A stretch of DNA of 64,000 bases from Linnemannia schmuckeri (Eukaryota > Mortierellomycota > Mortierellomycetes > Mortierellales > Mortierellaceae), in NCBI GenBank assembly GCA_029449235.1, contig JANATG010000020.1:620001-684000 (forward strand). Reading direction: 5' to 3'. A program made the position numbers and the translations under genes. A model generated the notes under the pieces. It saw nothing but the letters and a program-made list of their open reading frames with translations, had not been told where the DNA came from and made no database searches. Of the stretch, positions 23,189 through 35,101 are shown piece after piece (the first letter of the stretch is position 1; each line of letters begins with the position of its first letter).

Positions 23189-25860
23189 CTAATTGCTCAA
23201 GATAGAACCAAAGTACTCATCCACATCCGCCCATGCCGCACTATCGACATTTGAAACGCGGAACGCGATATGCGTATCAGGGCGAAGAACAACAATTCCT
23301 CCACCATAATTTTTCTTGTTCGACACTCCCGCGAATCCATACCTCTCATGTAATCGTCCTCCTTCACAGTCGATGTAAATCTTTCCAAAGCCCACAGTCC
23401 TTTTCGCCATCGCCGTTGTCGTTGCCTCATGGTTGTTTGATTCGAAGGGTGGTGTTTGGCTGGAAATCACATGGACCATGAACTGAGGTGTCGACTTCAT
23501 TTTCATGCTCATCATCGCCACCGAGCTCGACCTCGAGTTTGACTCCAACACTCCTCTGAGTCCTGGCCACCTGGACGACCAAGCACGCTGGTAGTGGTCA
23601 ACATCTTTAATCAGACCAGAATCAAAGTCCTTCTCTTTCACTAGACGATCGGCCGCAAAGACGAGGATGTGAAAGACACCAGGATAGGCGAGGAGTTCGT
23701 AGAGTCGCGTAGTTGTAGATTGGTCAGTTGAATTATCTTCCAGTTCAGCCGGCAACTCTGGCCTTGGTACTGACGTATCTACAGGTACTTCAAAGGGTAC
23801 AAGGATGTCGTCGGGAGCTCGTTGTCCGATAGAGGCAGGTCCTGTGGGTGAGTAATGTTGAGATTTGTGGGATTTGTTGATTGAGTTCTCATGGTACCTG
23901 AGTCCCAACTTGGTTTGCATTTAGTATGGTGAAAGAAAAGGTTAGATGATGCTAGGCGTTTCAGTTTTCATTAATGAGCAAAAACCAAAGAGAGAGCGTG
24001 TTTGTAATTTCCGTACCATGGAGAAGGGGGGGCGGCTGTTGCCGTTGGGCAAGTAACGAGTGAGGTAAGGCACGATCGAAAGCATCAGTCGCTTTATGTT
24101 GGAAGAAAAAAAGCCCTGGTAAATACCACTCTCCAGAGTCTTGGCCGAGAACTTGATAATCTCGTCAGCAATGGGGATGCGTTCCTCGCTGTAAGAATCG
24201 AGGAGGGATTGGGGTGCTGTTCCGTTGAAGACCATGGCGATCTTCCATGCCAGGTTGTATGAATCCTGAAGACCTGTGTTCATTCCTGTTTGTCCATCCG
24301 CGTGTGTAACAAATAGTGCAATGAGAAAGGTATATATGTGCGACTTTGTCAGTGTGATGCAAGATGCGAGAAAGCGCGCAATGGCGACAAACATTTTGGT
24401 TCCCAGCAAATTCAAACACACATAGAGGCAAGACATAGTCCTAGTAACGTACCCTGACCACCAGCGGGGGAGTGACAATGAGCAGCATCGCCTGCCAAAA
24501 AGATCCGTCGCTTGTGTGTAAACTCTGCAGCCCGACGTTCATTGACCCTATAGTATGTCAACCAGTTATAGCTGAGAACCTTAAGTTTAAGGGTGCCCAT
24601 AGTTTCCTGGAGGAGCTTCTCAAAATATTCCTTGGTCGGTGTCTTGGGCTCTCGTGCGTTGAACTGTTCTTGGGTCAGCATACCGTCGTCGAGCATCATA
24701 CGGACTCTGTTGTCGCGGATGGGGAACATTCCGATAGAGTGACGGTTTTCTCCACTGATGAACCTATTTTCACAAGAGAGAAAGTCAGAGAGACAAAAAG
24801 GCAGGAAGGGGTCAAGGGGGTGAGAACATAGACAAAGAAAAAGAAACAATCATGCATTGTGCATTTCGCATCGATAAATGAGCAAGTGAACTTGATTTCC
24901 AAGTTACACAAGAGGACAACGAACAAGAACAAACCATGTACAAATGAACATGTATACTTACGAGATGTGGGCGTTGGACATTTCGGTCTCAATTTGCCCG
25001 TCAAACAGAATGAAGTTGTAGTCGCGGGTGCGGCCTGGGAACGGAATGTTGAGTCGGTGTCGGACCGTCGACCGGCCACCGTCAGAGGCAATCAGGTACT
25101 CGGATCGAACTACCTTGACCTCATATTCCTTGTCGTCGTCCTCCTCAGGCATATCCACGGTACCCAGGACAACGCTCTCTCCCTTGCGTTTATTGGTTCC
25201 CTCGATCGCCCTTCGCATTGTCGTCTCCACCCATGAAGTCGTCGTCGTCTTCGCCTCCTTTGTCGTTCCATCCTCTGCTTGCTGGTGCTCAACCTGCTCC
25301 TGCACCCGCTCAACAACCTTGGTATCCAGCAACTCCCACCCGCGCTCAATCTTCCCCATCCCCGTCTTCTCATACTCCTCCGTCAAGATCTTGACAGTCT
25401 GAGTCTGCGCTAACATCCAGGGGACATGAAACTCTGAATCCTTACTTGGTTTCGGCTTGATGTCTGCAACCAGGCTGTTTCCAAAGTAGAACCGCATCGA
25501 CTCGGACCTCCAGGATTGTCTGTCAACCTCTTCATAGAGATGTTGGTCGGTGAGCTTGAAGATTTCGAGGGTTCTGGCGTGGGTGCCGATGGCTCGGGAA
25601 TCGGAGGTGGGATTCATGTCACGCTCGATGATTCGACTGGGGATGCCCATCTTTGCGAGGAGGAAGCCGGCCATGAGACCTGTGGGACCTGCACCAGAGA
25701 TGAGAACGGGGATGTCGATGTTGGGTGGGTTTGTGGATGAGGCTGTGGCGTCGAGAGAGGGGGAGGGGGATGACGATGGTTGTGTGAACGAGGATGAGGA
25801 TGAGGATGCGGGTAAAGCAGGCGAACCTGACGAGGACGACGATGATTCTGAAGCCATCAT
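23189..25860 (-). CDS. FAD-dependent phenol 2-monooxygenase-like hydroxylase
   Basis: This encodes a 732-residue flavoprotein aromatic hydroxylase of the PheA/TfdB (phenol hydroxylase) family, which uses NAD(P)H and O2 to hydroxylate a ring. Exons in coding order are 24962-25860, 24453-24763, 24017-24285 and 23189-23908. Introns have GT donors; the last acceptor is AAG. Residues 1-45 are Ser/Pro-rich. The Rossmann motif is GAGPTG at 56-61, ending in IIERD. The DG motif is YLIASDGGRSTVR, and the FAD-ribityl motif is FLAGDAAHCHSPAGGQGMN. The last exon matches the thioredoxin-like C-terminal domain of phenol hydroxylases (GVFHILVFAADR, IYIDCEGGRLHERYGF, VVLRPDTHIAFRV). A charged insert precedes the DG motif. 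The substrate cannot be read from sequence. Two adjacent ATGs (25860, 25857) could start it. Confidence 0.9.
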
Positions 25861-26030
25861 GGTTGAACTTGTTTGTTACTTCTTAGTTGTTGCTTCTTGG
25901 TTGTTGTTGTTGTCTGTGAGGTGTGGGCGAGATGTTTATGTCCGTTTAGGTTTATTAGCTGTGTGTGTCCGTGTGTGGGTGAAGGTGGAGTGGGAATGAG
26001 AACAACCTAACAAAAAGTTGTTGTGCTCTC

Positions 26031-26038
26031 TTTTTATA
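26031..26038 (-). promoter_or_regulatory. TATA box of the monooxygenase gene
   Basis: On the minus strand TATAAAAA stands about 171 bases before the ATG at 25860. Confidence 0.5.
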
Positions 26039-27878
26039 TCCTTCTTCAACTTATCTTCCTCGACTCCATTGGGAAAGAGAGGGGTCATCAGGGTGGACGT
26101 CATTTCCTTGCCCGTCCATTGACTTCAATAGCAAAACAGTCCATTACCTTGTTCACAACACATCGTAATGTCTGCAATGCAAAAAAATGGAAATGCTACG
26201 CAGTGTCCGATCCTTTTACTACCATTATCCTTCCTTCTCTGCGGCATATCCTATACCCGACACCATCCCCATCATCCCGCATTACCTCCTTTGTTTTTTA
26301 CTTTTCGTTTTCACAAGCATCTGCAAAAGGTACAAAGAAAGGGGAATCGTGAGGTTCGCACAAGAGGAAGGAAGGGGGAGGGGCAGTTGAGGCAAAATAA
26401 CAATTCTTTTTTTTTTTCCTCTTCTTTACGGGCGCGCGCGAAGGTGAAGAGGAAGACTACGCGAAATGCCTCCCTTTCACCTCCTTCATGTAGAAGATTT
26501 TAGCGTTAGTGTCCTAGGAGAAGGTCACAGGGACAGTGCGTCTTTTGCGTTTTTCCCATAACGCCCGCAGGTTAGGTGTATAGCTGGTTGAAAAGATGAC
26601 GAAAGAGGCTTGTTGCCATTTGACAGAAGTGACACCCAATTCCTTCTCTGTACAGCAGCATTGGTACTAGCAAACTTGTGCAGGGTTTTCTTTAGTGCCC
26701 GTTACATAGTAAGGCCACAAAGAGGAATGGCAAGGTTCCGTCCCACTGTTACCCTTAAAGAGACTCCATATCATCACGCTTAAGCGACTGCAATCCCGAG
26801 CAATTGGGTAGGCGGAAAAAAAAAGCGTTTGGGGCCTGAACATGGTGGACAGAGAAAAATGGACACTGACATGCCTATTTGGGAGGTGGATATGTCCACA
26901 TTATTTGGCTCGTCAAAACTGACAGGACATCGATTAGGTACGACCCTACCCCTTAGGAGACTGTACATCCACTATTGTTTGTGCAAGGTCGCGGAGGCCA
27001 GATCCCTTTTTATGTCTCTTGCATCCCTTGCATTCGTAACTTAGATTCACCCGAACATTACGTTCTGCGGTATTTCACCAACAAACGTCCTATGGTGATC
27101 CTTATCTACAATATACAATGGGCAATTTGAAACGCCACGCGATTTTTTATGGTTTTATTTTTATATAGGATAGTGGAGGGGCCCGTTACTAATAAGTCGA
27201 GCCGTTTCCTTTTTGTGTTCATCGCCATGGCTCCCAAAAACATAAAACAGGGCAATAGGCGAACAGGCGCACTCTCTGGGAGTGAGCCGGCCATTGTTTT
27301 CTCGCATCCTCGAAATGATAGCATTTATTACTTCGAAATCAACTCATTTTGAGTCGCGACAACCGACTCCTATCCAGGGGGCGTATCCAGTACATGCAAG
27401 GGGTTTACTGTGTGTGTTTGTCGTTGTCGTTAATGAATGGAGAAGATTGGTGGTGGAGTAAAAGGAATGAGAAGGGTGTTTGTCGATTATACTACCACTT
27501 GGGGGGTAGTTGGTAACATGGTTTGACGCTATATTATTTTCGAAAAATGCGACTTAGTTCTGAGGTCTAAATGTGGAGCGGTTAAAAGTCTCCATGCAAT
27601 TTACTATTTAAATGTGACGTTTATATATTTTACACGTAGTAGATGTTTCTGTTTTACATGGCGTGAATCATGTTTTTGGCTTACTTGGTATGAATCATAT
27701 ATTCCTTCTTTCTCTTTTGACTCATATGTAAGAAGAACAGTAATCGACAAACACTTGTCAGCCATAGGACCACCTTCTACAGAACCTCGCGCATTACCAG
27801 GAACGCCACGTGCCACACTTTCAACAATCTCACGCCATTCTAGTTAATTCGCCTTGCCGTTTCCGTGGCCCACCTTGA
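26039..27878. other. Intergenic with scattered coding-like fragments
   Basis: The region is AT-richer than its flanks. Three + strand stretches read like protein without full gene structure: about 26845-26940 (including PIWEVDMSTLFGSSKL), 27220-27352 (ending HPRNDSIYYFEINSF then stop) and 27740-27846 (a Pro/Thr/Ser tail ending STISRHSS then stop). They may be upstream exons or relics of the membrane-protein gene that follows, but I could not join them by clean splice sites. Confidence 0.35.
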
Positions 27879-28878
27879 AATGTATGGAGGGGAGAGAGTG
27901 ATATCAATGACCTGTCCTCACGGCCCAACGACATTGTCGATGCGTATCTTCTCTCGGAAGAGCGCAAAGGAGCGTACTATTTCTGTGGCCTCTTTCAAGA
28001 CAACAACAACGTAAATGTTCAGTATACTTACAAGGGTCTTTTTGTTCTGTTTTTGTATCGGTTCTTCTACTTTTTTTTGCGATTATGCGTGAGAGTACTT
28101 TGTATCATTGGGCTGAAAGTATTTAATCAACCTTTTTTTATTGCCATTAGTGCATTTCGCAGGCGTTCAAGCTATTCACGACAGAGGAAACAGAGAATAG
28201 GACCTATCTCGAACACGAGATCAAGCAGACCGACATTAAGGACTCTGACTGTGCTGTTCAGCAGACCTTCCAGACGGTTGGTGGTCTGGCCGAGAGACAG
28301 GAACCCTTTCTAGTAGCCTTGACTTCTGCGGGATACCTCCAGTTCACTCTCTTTGAACTAGCAGCAGGAACAATGGAGGATCTTTTTCAAGTTAAGACTA
28401 CGGAAGATATCAGCAGTCTACCTCAGCGGGTTGTTACGACATTGAAGAACAAGATCCTGGGCCTAAAGGAAGTGAAGGAGCAGGATAAGCAGAATGGAGC
28501 GTTCGTTGGTGGGACCAGTGGTGCGGTTGTTGTGGTATCACTGCTCGTCATCGGGGTTTTATTCTGGCGATGCCGACGAGACGATTTGGTAGGAAACGAA
28601 TCCGCGAAGAACAGGAGAAGAAGGATGAGAAATCAAAGGATTCTACTTTGTTTATGGGGAAACATGAAGTGTATAGTATTGACATCATCCCCGAGGACGA
28701 CGAATCTTTATCTGATCTCACAAGCAGTAGGACAAGCAACGAACGAACCACCTCAACCCGGCCGCGAATGGACGCAAGGCTGCCCTGCTATACTTATCAG
28801 GATCATACAAATGAACTGAATCTTTCTATTCACCCTCGACCCAATGTCACCACTTTAGTTGGCGAGACAGTGTCATAG
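27879..28878 (+). CDS. 3' exons of an unidentified single-pass membrane protein
   Basis: Exon A is open from 27879 to 28010 (including DIVDAYLLSEERKGAYYFCG). A GT-AG intron at 28011-28162 leads to exon B, 28163-28588, whose end encodes a membrane helix (GGTSGAVVVVSLLVIGVLF) followed by RCRRDD. The frame then breaks. A 50-base GT-AG intron at 28589-28638 restores it into exon C, 28639-28878, which encodes a polar acidic tail ending LVGETVS and stop. The layout is ectodomain, one helix, cytosolic tail. The ectodomain remnant could belong to a beta-propeller type, but I do not recognise the family. I found no start codon exon. The gene may be 5'-truncated or decayed, and the frame break could instead be a one-base deletion. 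Confidence 0.5.
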
Positions 28879-29601
28879 TCAGGTGGGTCGGTCAGAAGGT
28901 CCCTTGGTAATCGCGCATCCATGTTTTTTTTTTCACATCCGTCTTGTATAAAACTGTATTTTTCTTTAGCCGTTTTTTGTAAATATATGTACAATATCAC
29001 TGGAGGAGGTGCTGGTGTGATTGGAGTGATGGCCTTGAAAAAAACCACAAGAACTGCCATGCTTATGTTTCAGGTTGGAAAAGTGTCGAGCAGGAGAGGG
29101 ATTCTCATTGGTAATACGAAATGCAGACGAAAATGTACGGCGTTGCCAAATGCAGAGACAGACAAATACGCGGTATCAAAGGTATGAACAAATAAAGTGC
29201 TATGTTCTTTAATCCACATTTGGCTATATGGTCAGGAAAGAGAACCACGACATGTTGGTCAGGATTCCGTGGGCGGTCGTGGCATTCAAGGTTACATCCC
29301 TCGACAAAAACGCGCTTCAGGTATAATCCAGGGACCATCACTGATCAGTGATTATGCTTAATAGTCTCAGTTCTCCTCTCTTTTCAACTTTTACTTCCTT
29401 TGTAGAGAACAAACAACCTCTAACCCTTGAAAATAAAGTACCGTAAGGGTCGTTATGTTCATTTCGGTCAAGGATCACGTCAAGTGGGAGGTATTGTTGT
29501 TACCTTCGTAGGAAAAAAAAGAAAATGAAAGTGGCTGAATTTTTTGTCATTGGTGAACGATTTGACATGCAATGCGTGGGCTACATACGTTTTCAAAGAA
29601 G

Positions 29602-29634
<33 letters not shown>

Positions 29635-29904
29635 GGTCAAAAGTAAAACCAACGGATCATACACACAAAAAAAGAGACGAATATTGAAAATGACAAAAAG
29701 ATACCATGGCAACCGTAGTACTGGTGATATAGCAACGTCGAAAGCATCATTACATTACGAGTTCAAAATTAATATACAATCTGGTCATCTAAACACTCGC
29801 ATGGCCAGATGCCCTACGTGTACATGCAACCTCAAAAGGCAGAACTCGCGTAAGCGGTCTAAAGTTCCGCACCCGAGATGCTGCCGCATATCGCGCTACC
29901 CCGA
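28879..29904. other. Intergenic with palindrome and A run
   Basis: The region contains an A run of about 27 bases near 29603-29629 and a perfect 16-base palindrome, ATCACTGATCAGTGAT, at 29337-29352. There is no supported gene. Confidence 0.45.
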
Positions 29905-32076
29905 TCATGCAAGAGAAACCATGTTGGACTTTTGACTCCTGTCAATCTGAATCAAATGCGATGCCACAAGACTGTACACCGCCTGGACGCCCAAAGCTTC
30001 CGCGCTACCTCTCTCAGCAGCCTCCTTACTGATATGGTCCTTCAAATCCTGTAATGGAATCGCGCCTCCCGATTCCCGAATCATCTGCAACGTCCTTGCT
30101 GCCAGAATCACCGAAATTGCGCTTGGTGGGTCAGACTCTGATGTCGAGGGATCTGCGCAACCATCAATAATATTTGAGCTGATTTGTCTACCATGAGCGA
30201 AAGTACAAGATGAAGTGTTAAAAACATGAGGTGTGAAATTGGCATTGGGTTTGGCGGAGCATGGTTTTGATTGAAGATGGGTAGCTGTCCTTACTGGAGG
30301 ATGTCCATGTTGACGATGTGGCGCTGGCATCGGGCCACACCATCAAGAAGCCTAACGAGCCTGTGGTAAGCCTCCTTGATTCCCTCAACATCCACTTTTG
30401 CATCGCCATCCTAATTGAAATATAACAAGAGATGAGTTGTTAGTCGAGTGTGCAGTCTCTCGGCTTGGCGTCCAGTACAACATCGCTTTTTGCAACGACG
30501 CGAATGGCCTGCTCCATACCTGTTGGCTGGCCTTCTCCCAGAGGTGTATAATCTCTTCAAAGATAGGACTTGTGTTCTCTTCCTCTGACTCTCCTGCGCC
30601 GCCCTGCTGCGATGACGACAGTTCGTCGCTCTCCCGCATCAGCTTCTCGTACAGCGCAACTAAAAATGTGAAAGAATGGATCAATACACATGTTAATGTT
30701 AAAATATTATGTCGTAGAAGACGAACAACGATGCCGATAAGGTAGCAAAATGCGCGAGTAGCTTACTCTGTTCTTGTTCACGCTGCATCTGTTCCTGAAT
30801 CTCATTTTCCAGGTACTCAATCTAATTGATATTGGAAGATAAAGTAACCGGTCAACATCGTGCCTATACATTCAACGTTTAGCGCCTGAATCAGCGCCTG
30901 AATTAGAGCCAGGCGTCCTTAGATATCTCAACTGTCACAGCACAACTATCAAATTAATTCTCTTACCTCCAGCTTCTTGGATGCTGCTTCAGCCTCCACC
31001 TCCATGTCTTCATCATTCGCTTCAGCGCGCTCATTCTGATCATCCTGATCCATAAACTCTTCATCAGGAATATCCGTCAGACCGTCCAACTCTCTCTGCA
31101 TACTGTTCAACTAACAACCTCAAGAAAAAGACAGCACGTTAGCAACCGATACTAGAATCATGCTGCTGCTTGTCATACCTTCTCATTATGAAAAGTCAAG
31201 AAATGCGGTTTTTGAATGGCTTATTTACCAACTGACGCTTCTCGCTCAGTAGCTGCTCCAATGCAAAGATTTCTCCTTCCTCTCGCATAATGTCCGTCAT
31301 GATTTCGTCTCCTTCCTGTCGCGGTGCTTCCTGAATCTCCTCTGATGAATTTGCTTCCTGGAGCTATAACGATCAATGAAAACAAATATTCAAGTTAGAT
31401 GCCTGATCCAAAGAACATCTCTATGTCGACATTTATACATAAGACAATGGAGCTTGATCATGTCTGTGCTTGTGGGTTGTACCTCTGCAAGTGTAGTGCT
31501 CAATTGACTGATCGACGCCAGGACATCCTCATGTGCATCTGCAACTTCGTCCAGACGTGCCTGAACAGCCTTGTTCTGACTAAAATATCAGATAACGATC
31601 ACAAAAGAAAAAATAATGGCGTAAATATCTCCACTCACGTCAAAGCGTGTCAAACAAAACAAGATACCGAGCGAAAAGGCCTTGCATTATAGGTATTTAC
31701 CAAATCTCGTTGAGTACAGTCGCGAGTTCGAATGTCGTCTCAAACTCATCCGCGCCTTCCCTTGTCATCATACTACCGTTTGTCGAAACGAACAAAAATA
31801 CGAAATCACTCTGTTAGCCCTCAGACTCCTGTGTACTCCGTGCATCCTTCAAACGTCAAGTAACGCCTCGCGATCAGATCACCGCAATCGTAAGACATAC
31901 TTCCGTAAAGTCTCGATACGATTGGAGGAGAACAAGTTCTGTTCAAAGGACTTTGCATTCCTGATGGGCACCGCCTGGTTCTCGAGGAGTAATGAAGAGT
32001 AGAGCCGAGGTGCTGTAAAGTCGACGGACGCCAGCCGCCGCGACGAGGCTTCCAATGCTGCGAGTTTCTCATTCAT
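29905..32076 (-). CDS. Probable DASH/Dam1 kinetochore complex subunit Spc34
   Basis: A nine-exon gene encodes 398 residues. Exons in coding order: 31901-32076, 31701-31760, 31483-31579, 31229-31363, 30967-31110, 30767-30821, 30520-30659, 30295-30410 and 29905-30178. All are GT-AG with continuous frame. DASH forms rings on microtubules and couples them to kinetochores. The N-terminus (LASVDFTAPRLYSSLL, then IRNAKSFEQNLFS) matches the remembered Spc34 start pattern: aromatic-PP-hydrophobic, then IRD...E.ALFS. The middle is acidic and coiled-coil-like. Residues around EEIIHLWEK and VEGIKEAYHRL resemble the C-terminal Spc34 helices. The last 65 residues (AARTLQMIRESGGAIPLQDL onward) look like a small helical or winged-helix module I cannot place. 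The gene model is firm. The family call is moderate and rests mainly on the N-terminus. Confidence 0.68.
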
Positions 32077-32409
32077 CCTGTTTTTGTGTGTTTGTTGAAG
32101 TATTTTTTTTCCTTCCTTCTTGCTTTTGTTTCGTTGTGTGTTACGAGGTGGTAGGAGAGAAAGACTGAAGGTTGTTGGAGGAAAAGGAGAGGAGTGTAGT
32201 GTGAAAAGTGAAAATAAAAACGAACTCCAAACAAACAACCTGCATTTTCCAAAGTGAGCTTGCAGGTACAAGTCACATGACAAAAAAACGCGCCTAGACA
32301 GGGTGATCTCTTCATTCAATTTTTCAATCGTCTCTGTCTAGAAGTAATTAATAAAGGCAATGGGGATACGAGGAAGGAAAGAAGGAACAAAGGAGAGAAA
32401 GGGATATAT
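32077..32409. other. Promoter of the Spc34-like gene and 3' end of the Hsp70-like gene
   Basis: The two minus-strand genes are 333 bases apart. The + strand is A/G-rich at about 32140-32220, so the Spc34-like gene has a C/T-rich leader. Nothing else is evident. Confidence 0.5.
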
Positions 32410-35101
32410 CTATTGGAACTGGCAGAGGGTTGAAATGACCTCTCCGTTCTGGAACTCGGCCTCGGCTTTCAACTCGGTGAGTCCAAAGTACATCTTCAAC
32501 GTAAACACAACAGGCGTACCGGGGGCCGCACCAGGCATGTGAGGCAAGGGGATCGTGAAATCGCACAGCTTTTGGACACCAGGCGAGTCCACAAAGTCGG
32601 GCTGGTTCTCTCCATTGTACACATACAGAGGCGACGATAAGGGCTCAGGGTACTTGTGCGTCACGTACTTTTTGCTGATACACTCGTTCACAGAGATCGA
32701 CTGGCCAGGACGAACAAAGACCGAGAATCCATCACGGACACGGTACTTGCCATCCTGCATATACTTCTTCTCAACTGGGTCACCGGCCTTGTAAAGACGT
32801 GTAGTGTCGACGCCATACCAGCGGCGAGCAACACGGGCCTGGATGGGCTGGTGAGTCAGACCGTGGTAGACAGCGCCACGGACAACGGCCAGATCGGGAC
32901 GAGGAGGGTAACGGATCAAGGGGACACGGTTCTCAAATTCTTGCTGGACACGCTTGTGGAGGTAAGGAGAAGAACCAAAACCACCGACCAAGAAGATGGC
33001 CGCACACTGCTGAGCCTGGAAGAGCTGTCCATCAATCAATCCAAGAACCTGGTTGACCACAGGGTCAAAGACGAGTTCGCGCATCTCCTGTGCAGAGATC
33101 GCCAAAAGACCATCCTCAAGTCTCATATCCAGATCGACAATGTTGGCCACTGAGGCAGGCATCGAGATGAACGAGTCCTCGTCTCCGTCGAACTGGGGCT
33201 TGTGCATAAACACAAACTCCTCCATGATCTGAGCCCAGGCCTTGGGCTGGAGGTCGTAACGCTGCAACTTGTGGCGAACAAGCATCGAGAAGTTCTCGTC
33301 CAAGAATCCAGATCCACAACTGGCGCCGGATCCGCGAGTCACCTCTGTCAATGCACGAGTTCCGCTGCTGTAATCAACCTGGAAAACGATCAAATCGACA
33401 GTTCCACCTACAATATGTGCAATGATAATCATACAACATCGAAAGCCGTTAGAACATTACACTCAATAAGAATTTTTCATGCATAAAAAACTAATTGTCA
33501 AAGAAAAGACCAAGAAACCTACCACCGGCATCGCAAATCATGAAGCGGTCTCCCTGACGCAAGTTGAACTGCTCGCACTTTCGCTCACAGTACATGGCAG
33601 CAGCTTCGGGCTCAGAGACGAGAAGAAGACGGTGCGGAGGGTCTTGAGGCTGGATAAGCCCAGCTTCGATGGCAGTGCGACGCATGACACCCTTGGCAGC
33701 ATCTGTCCACATGGCAGGGACAGTCAGGCAGTACTGGATGTGGTGCTGAGGGTCGATCATGCCTCCTCCGCCGTTCTTGAGGATCTCAGCGATAGCATGG
33801 GTGTGGATGGCGCGGAGATAGTCACTGATGGCGTTCTGAGGGTTGATGGTACGGGGGAGAGGAGGCAGGTAAGGAGCGAGGTCATTGTCCAGGAACAACT
33901 TAAACTTTTGCAAAAGATCGAGGTTGCGGGCATTGGGGGTCAACATGGCGGCCTTGGCAGCATATCCCCAAGAGTGCATCTTGTCGTTCTCCTTGCTGTA
34001 CGCGCTGACGGTAGGGACCTTTCCGTACAAGTTGGCCTGGTGGGGCCTATGAATGTAATACAACGTTCAACATCTTTGTCAGCAAACGACGTACTCCTGG
34101 GAGCAAAACCAACGCTGTCGATTGGAACTTCCAAGGTCAAGCAATGATTCCTACCAGGTAGTCATCTCCAGAACCTCGCCGTTTTGTTTGAAGGCATAAG
34201 CGACTCCCGAGAACGTGGTTCCTAATTAATCGAGAAAGAAGTAGTCAGATATGTTTGTTGCATGTGCGTCGTTTCAATACACACCCAGTCTTGTTGACCA
34301 TTTCTGCACAAGTCCAAGTGTACTTCATCCATAGTGTTCGCGGTCGTGTAATCCTGATCATGACAGAGACCCTGCGTCATCAACAAAACGGTTTTCAATA
34401 GTTCATCCTGCCCTAGCGCAATCTAGATCTCTCTCTCTTGTTGTGTCCTTGCTTGTTTGCCATTCAGATGATTTCCTAGTCCAGTCCTTGGTCGCCATCT
34501 ATTACATAAATAAAAAAATACATCTCGGCAATGCCAATCGTGCCAAAGCAGGTAGTAGGTGGGTCTTACCGAAATCGATGGCGACCAAGAGGGGGTACTC
34601 GCCGCCGATAGCATTAGGCTGAGGCTGTTGAGCAGCAACTTGCTGCTGCTGCGAAGGAGGAGGAGCAACCTGACCAGGCTGAGGAGGCTGTTGATAACCG
34701 TGTTGCTGCTGGTGATACTGCTGTTGCTGGTCGTAAGGCTGTTGCTGCTGCTGACCATACCCTCCCTGTTGCTGTTGCTGGTACTGTTGCTGTTGCTGGT
34801 ACTGCTGCTGCTGGGGATCAGGCTGTCCGTAGGGATTGTAAGCACCGCTAGGTGGAGGGACAGGTCCAGCATAAGGATCGCTGGATGCGTTCTGTCCGTA
34901 GTAAGGCTGCTGCTGTTGCTGGCCCTGACCCTGATAGTACTGCTGCTGTTGACCCTGCTGCTGGTATCCGTAGGCGGTCCCCTGGTTAGGGGAACCATAA
35001 CCGGGCTGTTGCTGCTGCTGTTGCTGTCCTGCATTCTGCTTTTGCAAGGCGGCATGGTAGAGCTGACGCTGCTGAGCAATGTGGGCGGGAACGTCAGACA
35101 T
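32410..35101 (-). CDS. HSPA12-like Hsp70 ATPase with glutamine-rich N-terminal domain
   Basis: The gene encodes 706 residues in four exons in coding order: 34570-35101, 34155-34221, 33523-34046 and 32410-33407, all GT-AG and in frame. Residues 1 to about 168 are Gln-rich (more than a third Gln, with Tyr, Gly and Pro), a prion-like composition. From about 172 an actin/Hsp70-fold ATPase domain follows: phosphate-1 loop LLVAIDFGGTTFSGVAYAF, connect/phosphate-2 DAGGGTVDL and adenosine motif FLVGGFGSSPYL. SEPEAAAMYC is typical of the HSPA12 branch. The last 170 residues are beta-rich, not a standard Hsp70 substrate domain, and there is no EEVD tail. These features suggest a chaperone-like or scaffold ATPase able to enter condensates, which is inference. 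The start is the ATG at 35101; no earlier in-frame ATG exists in the open frame. Confidence 0.9.
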
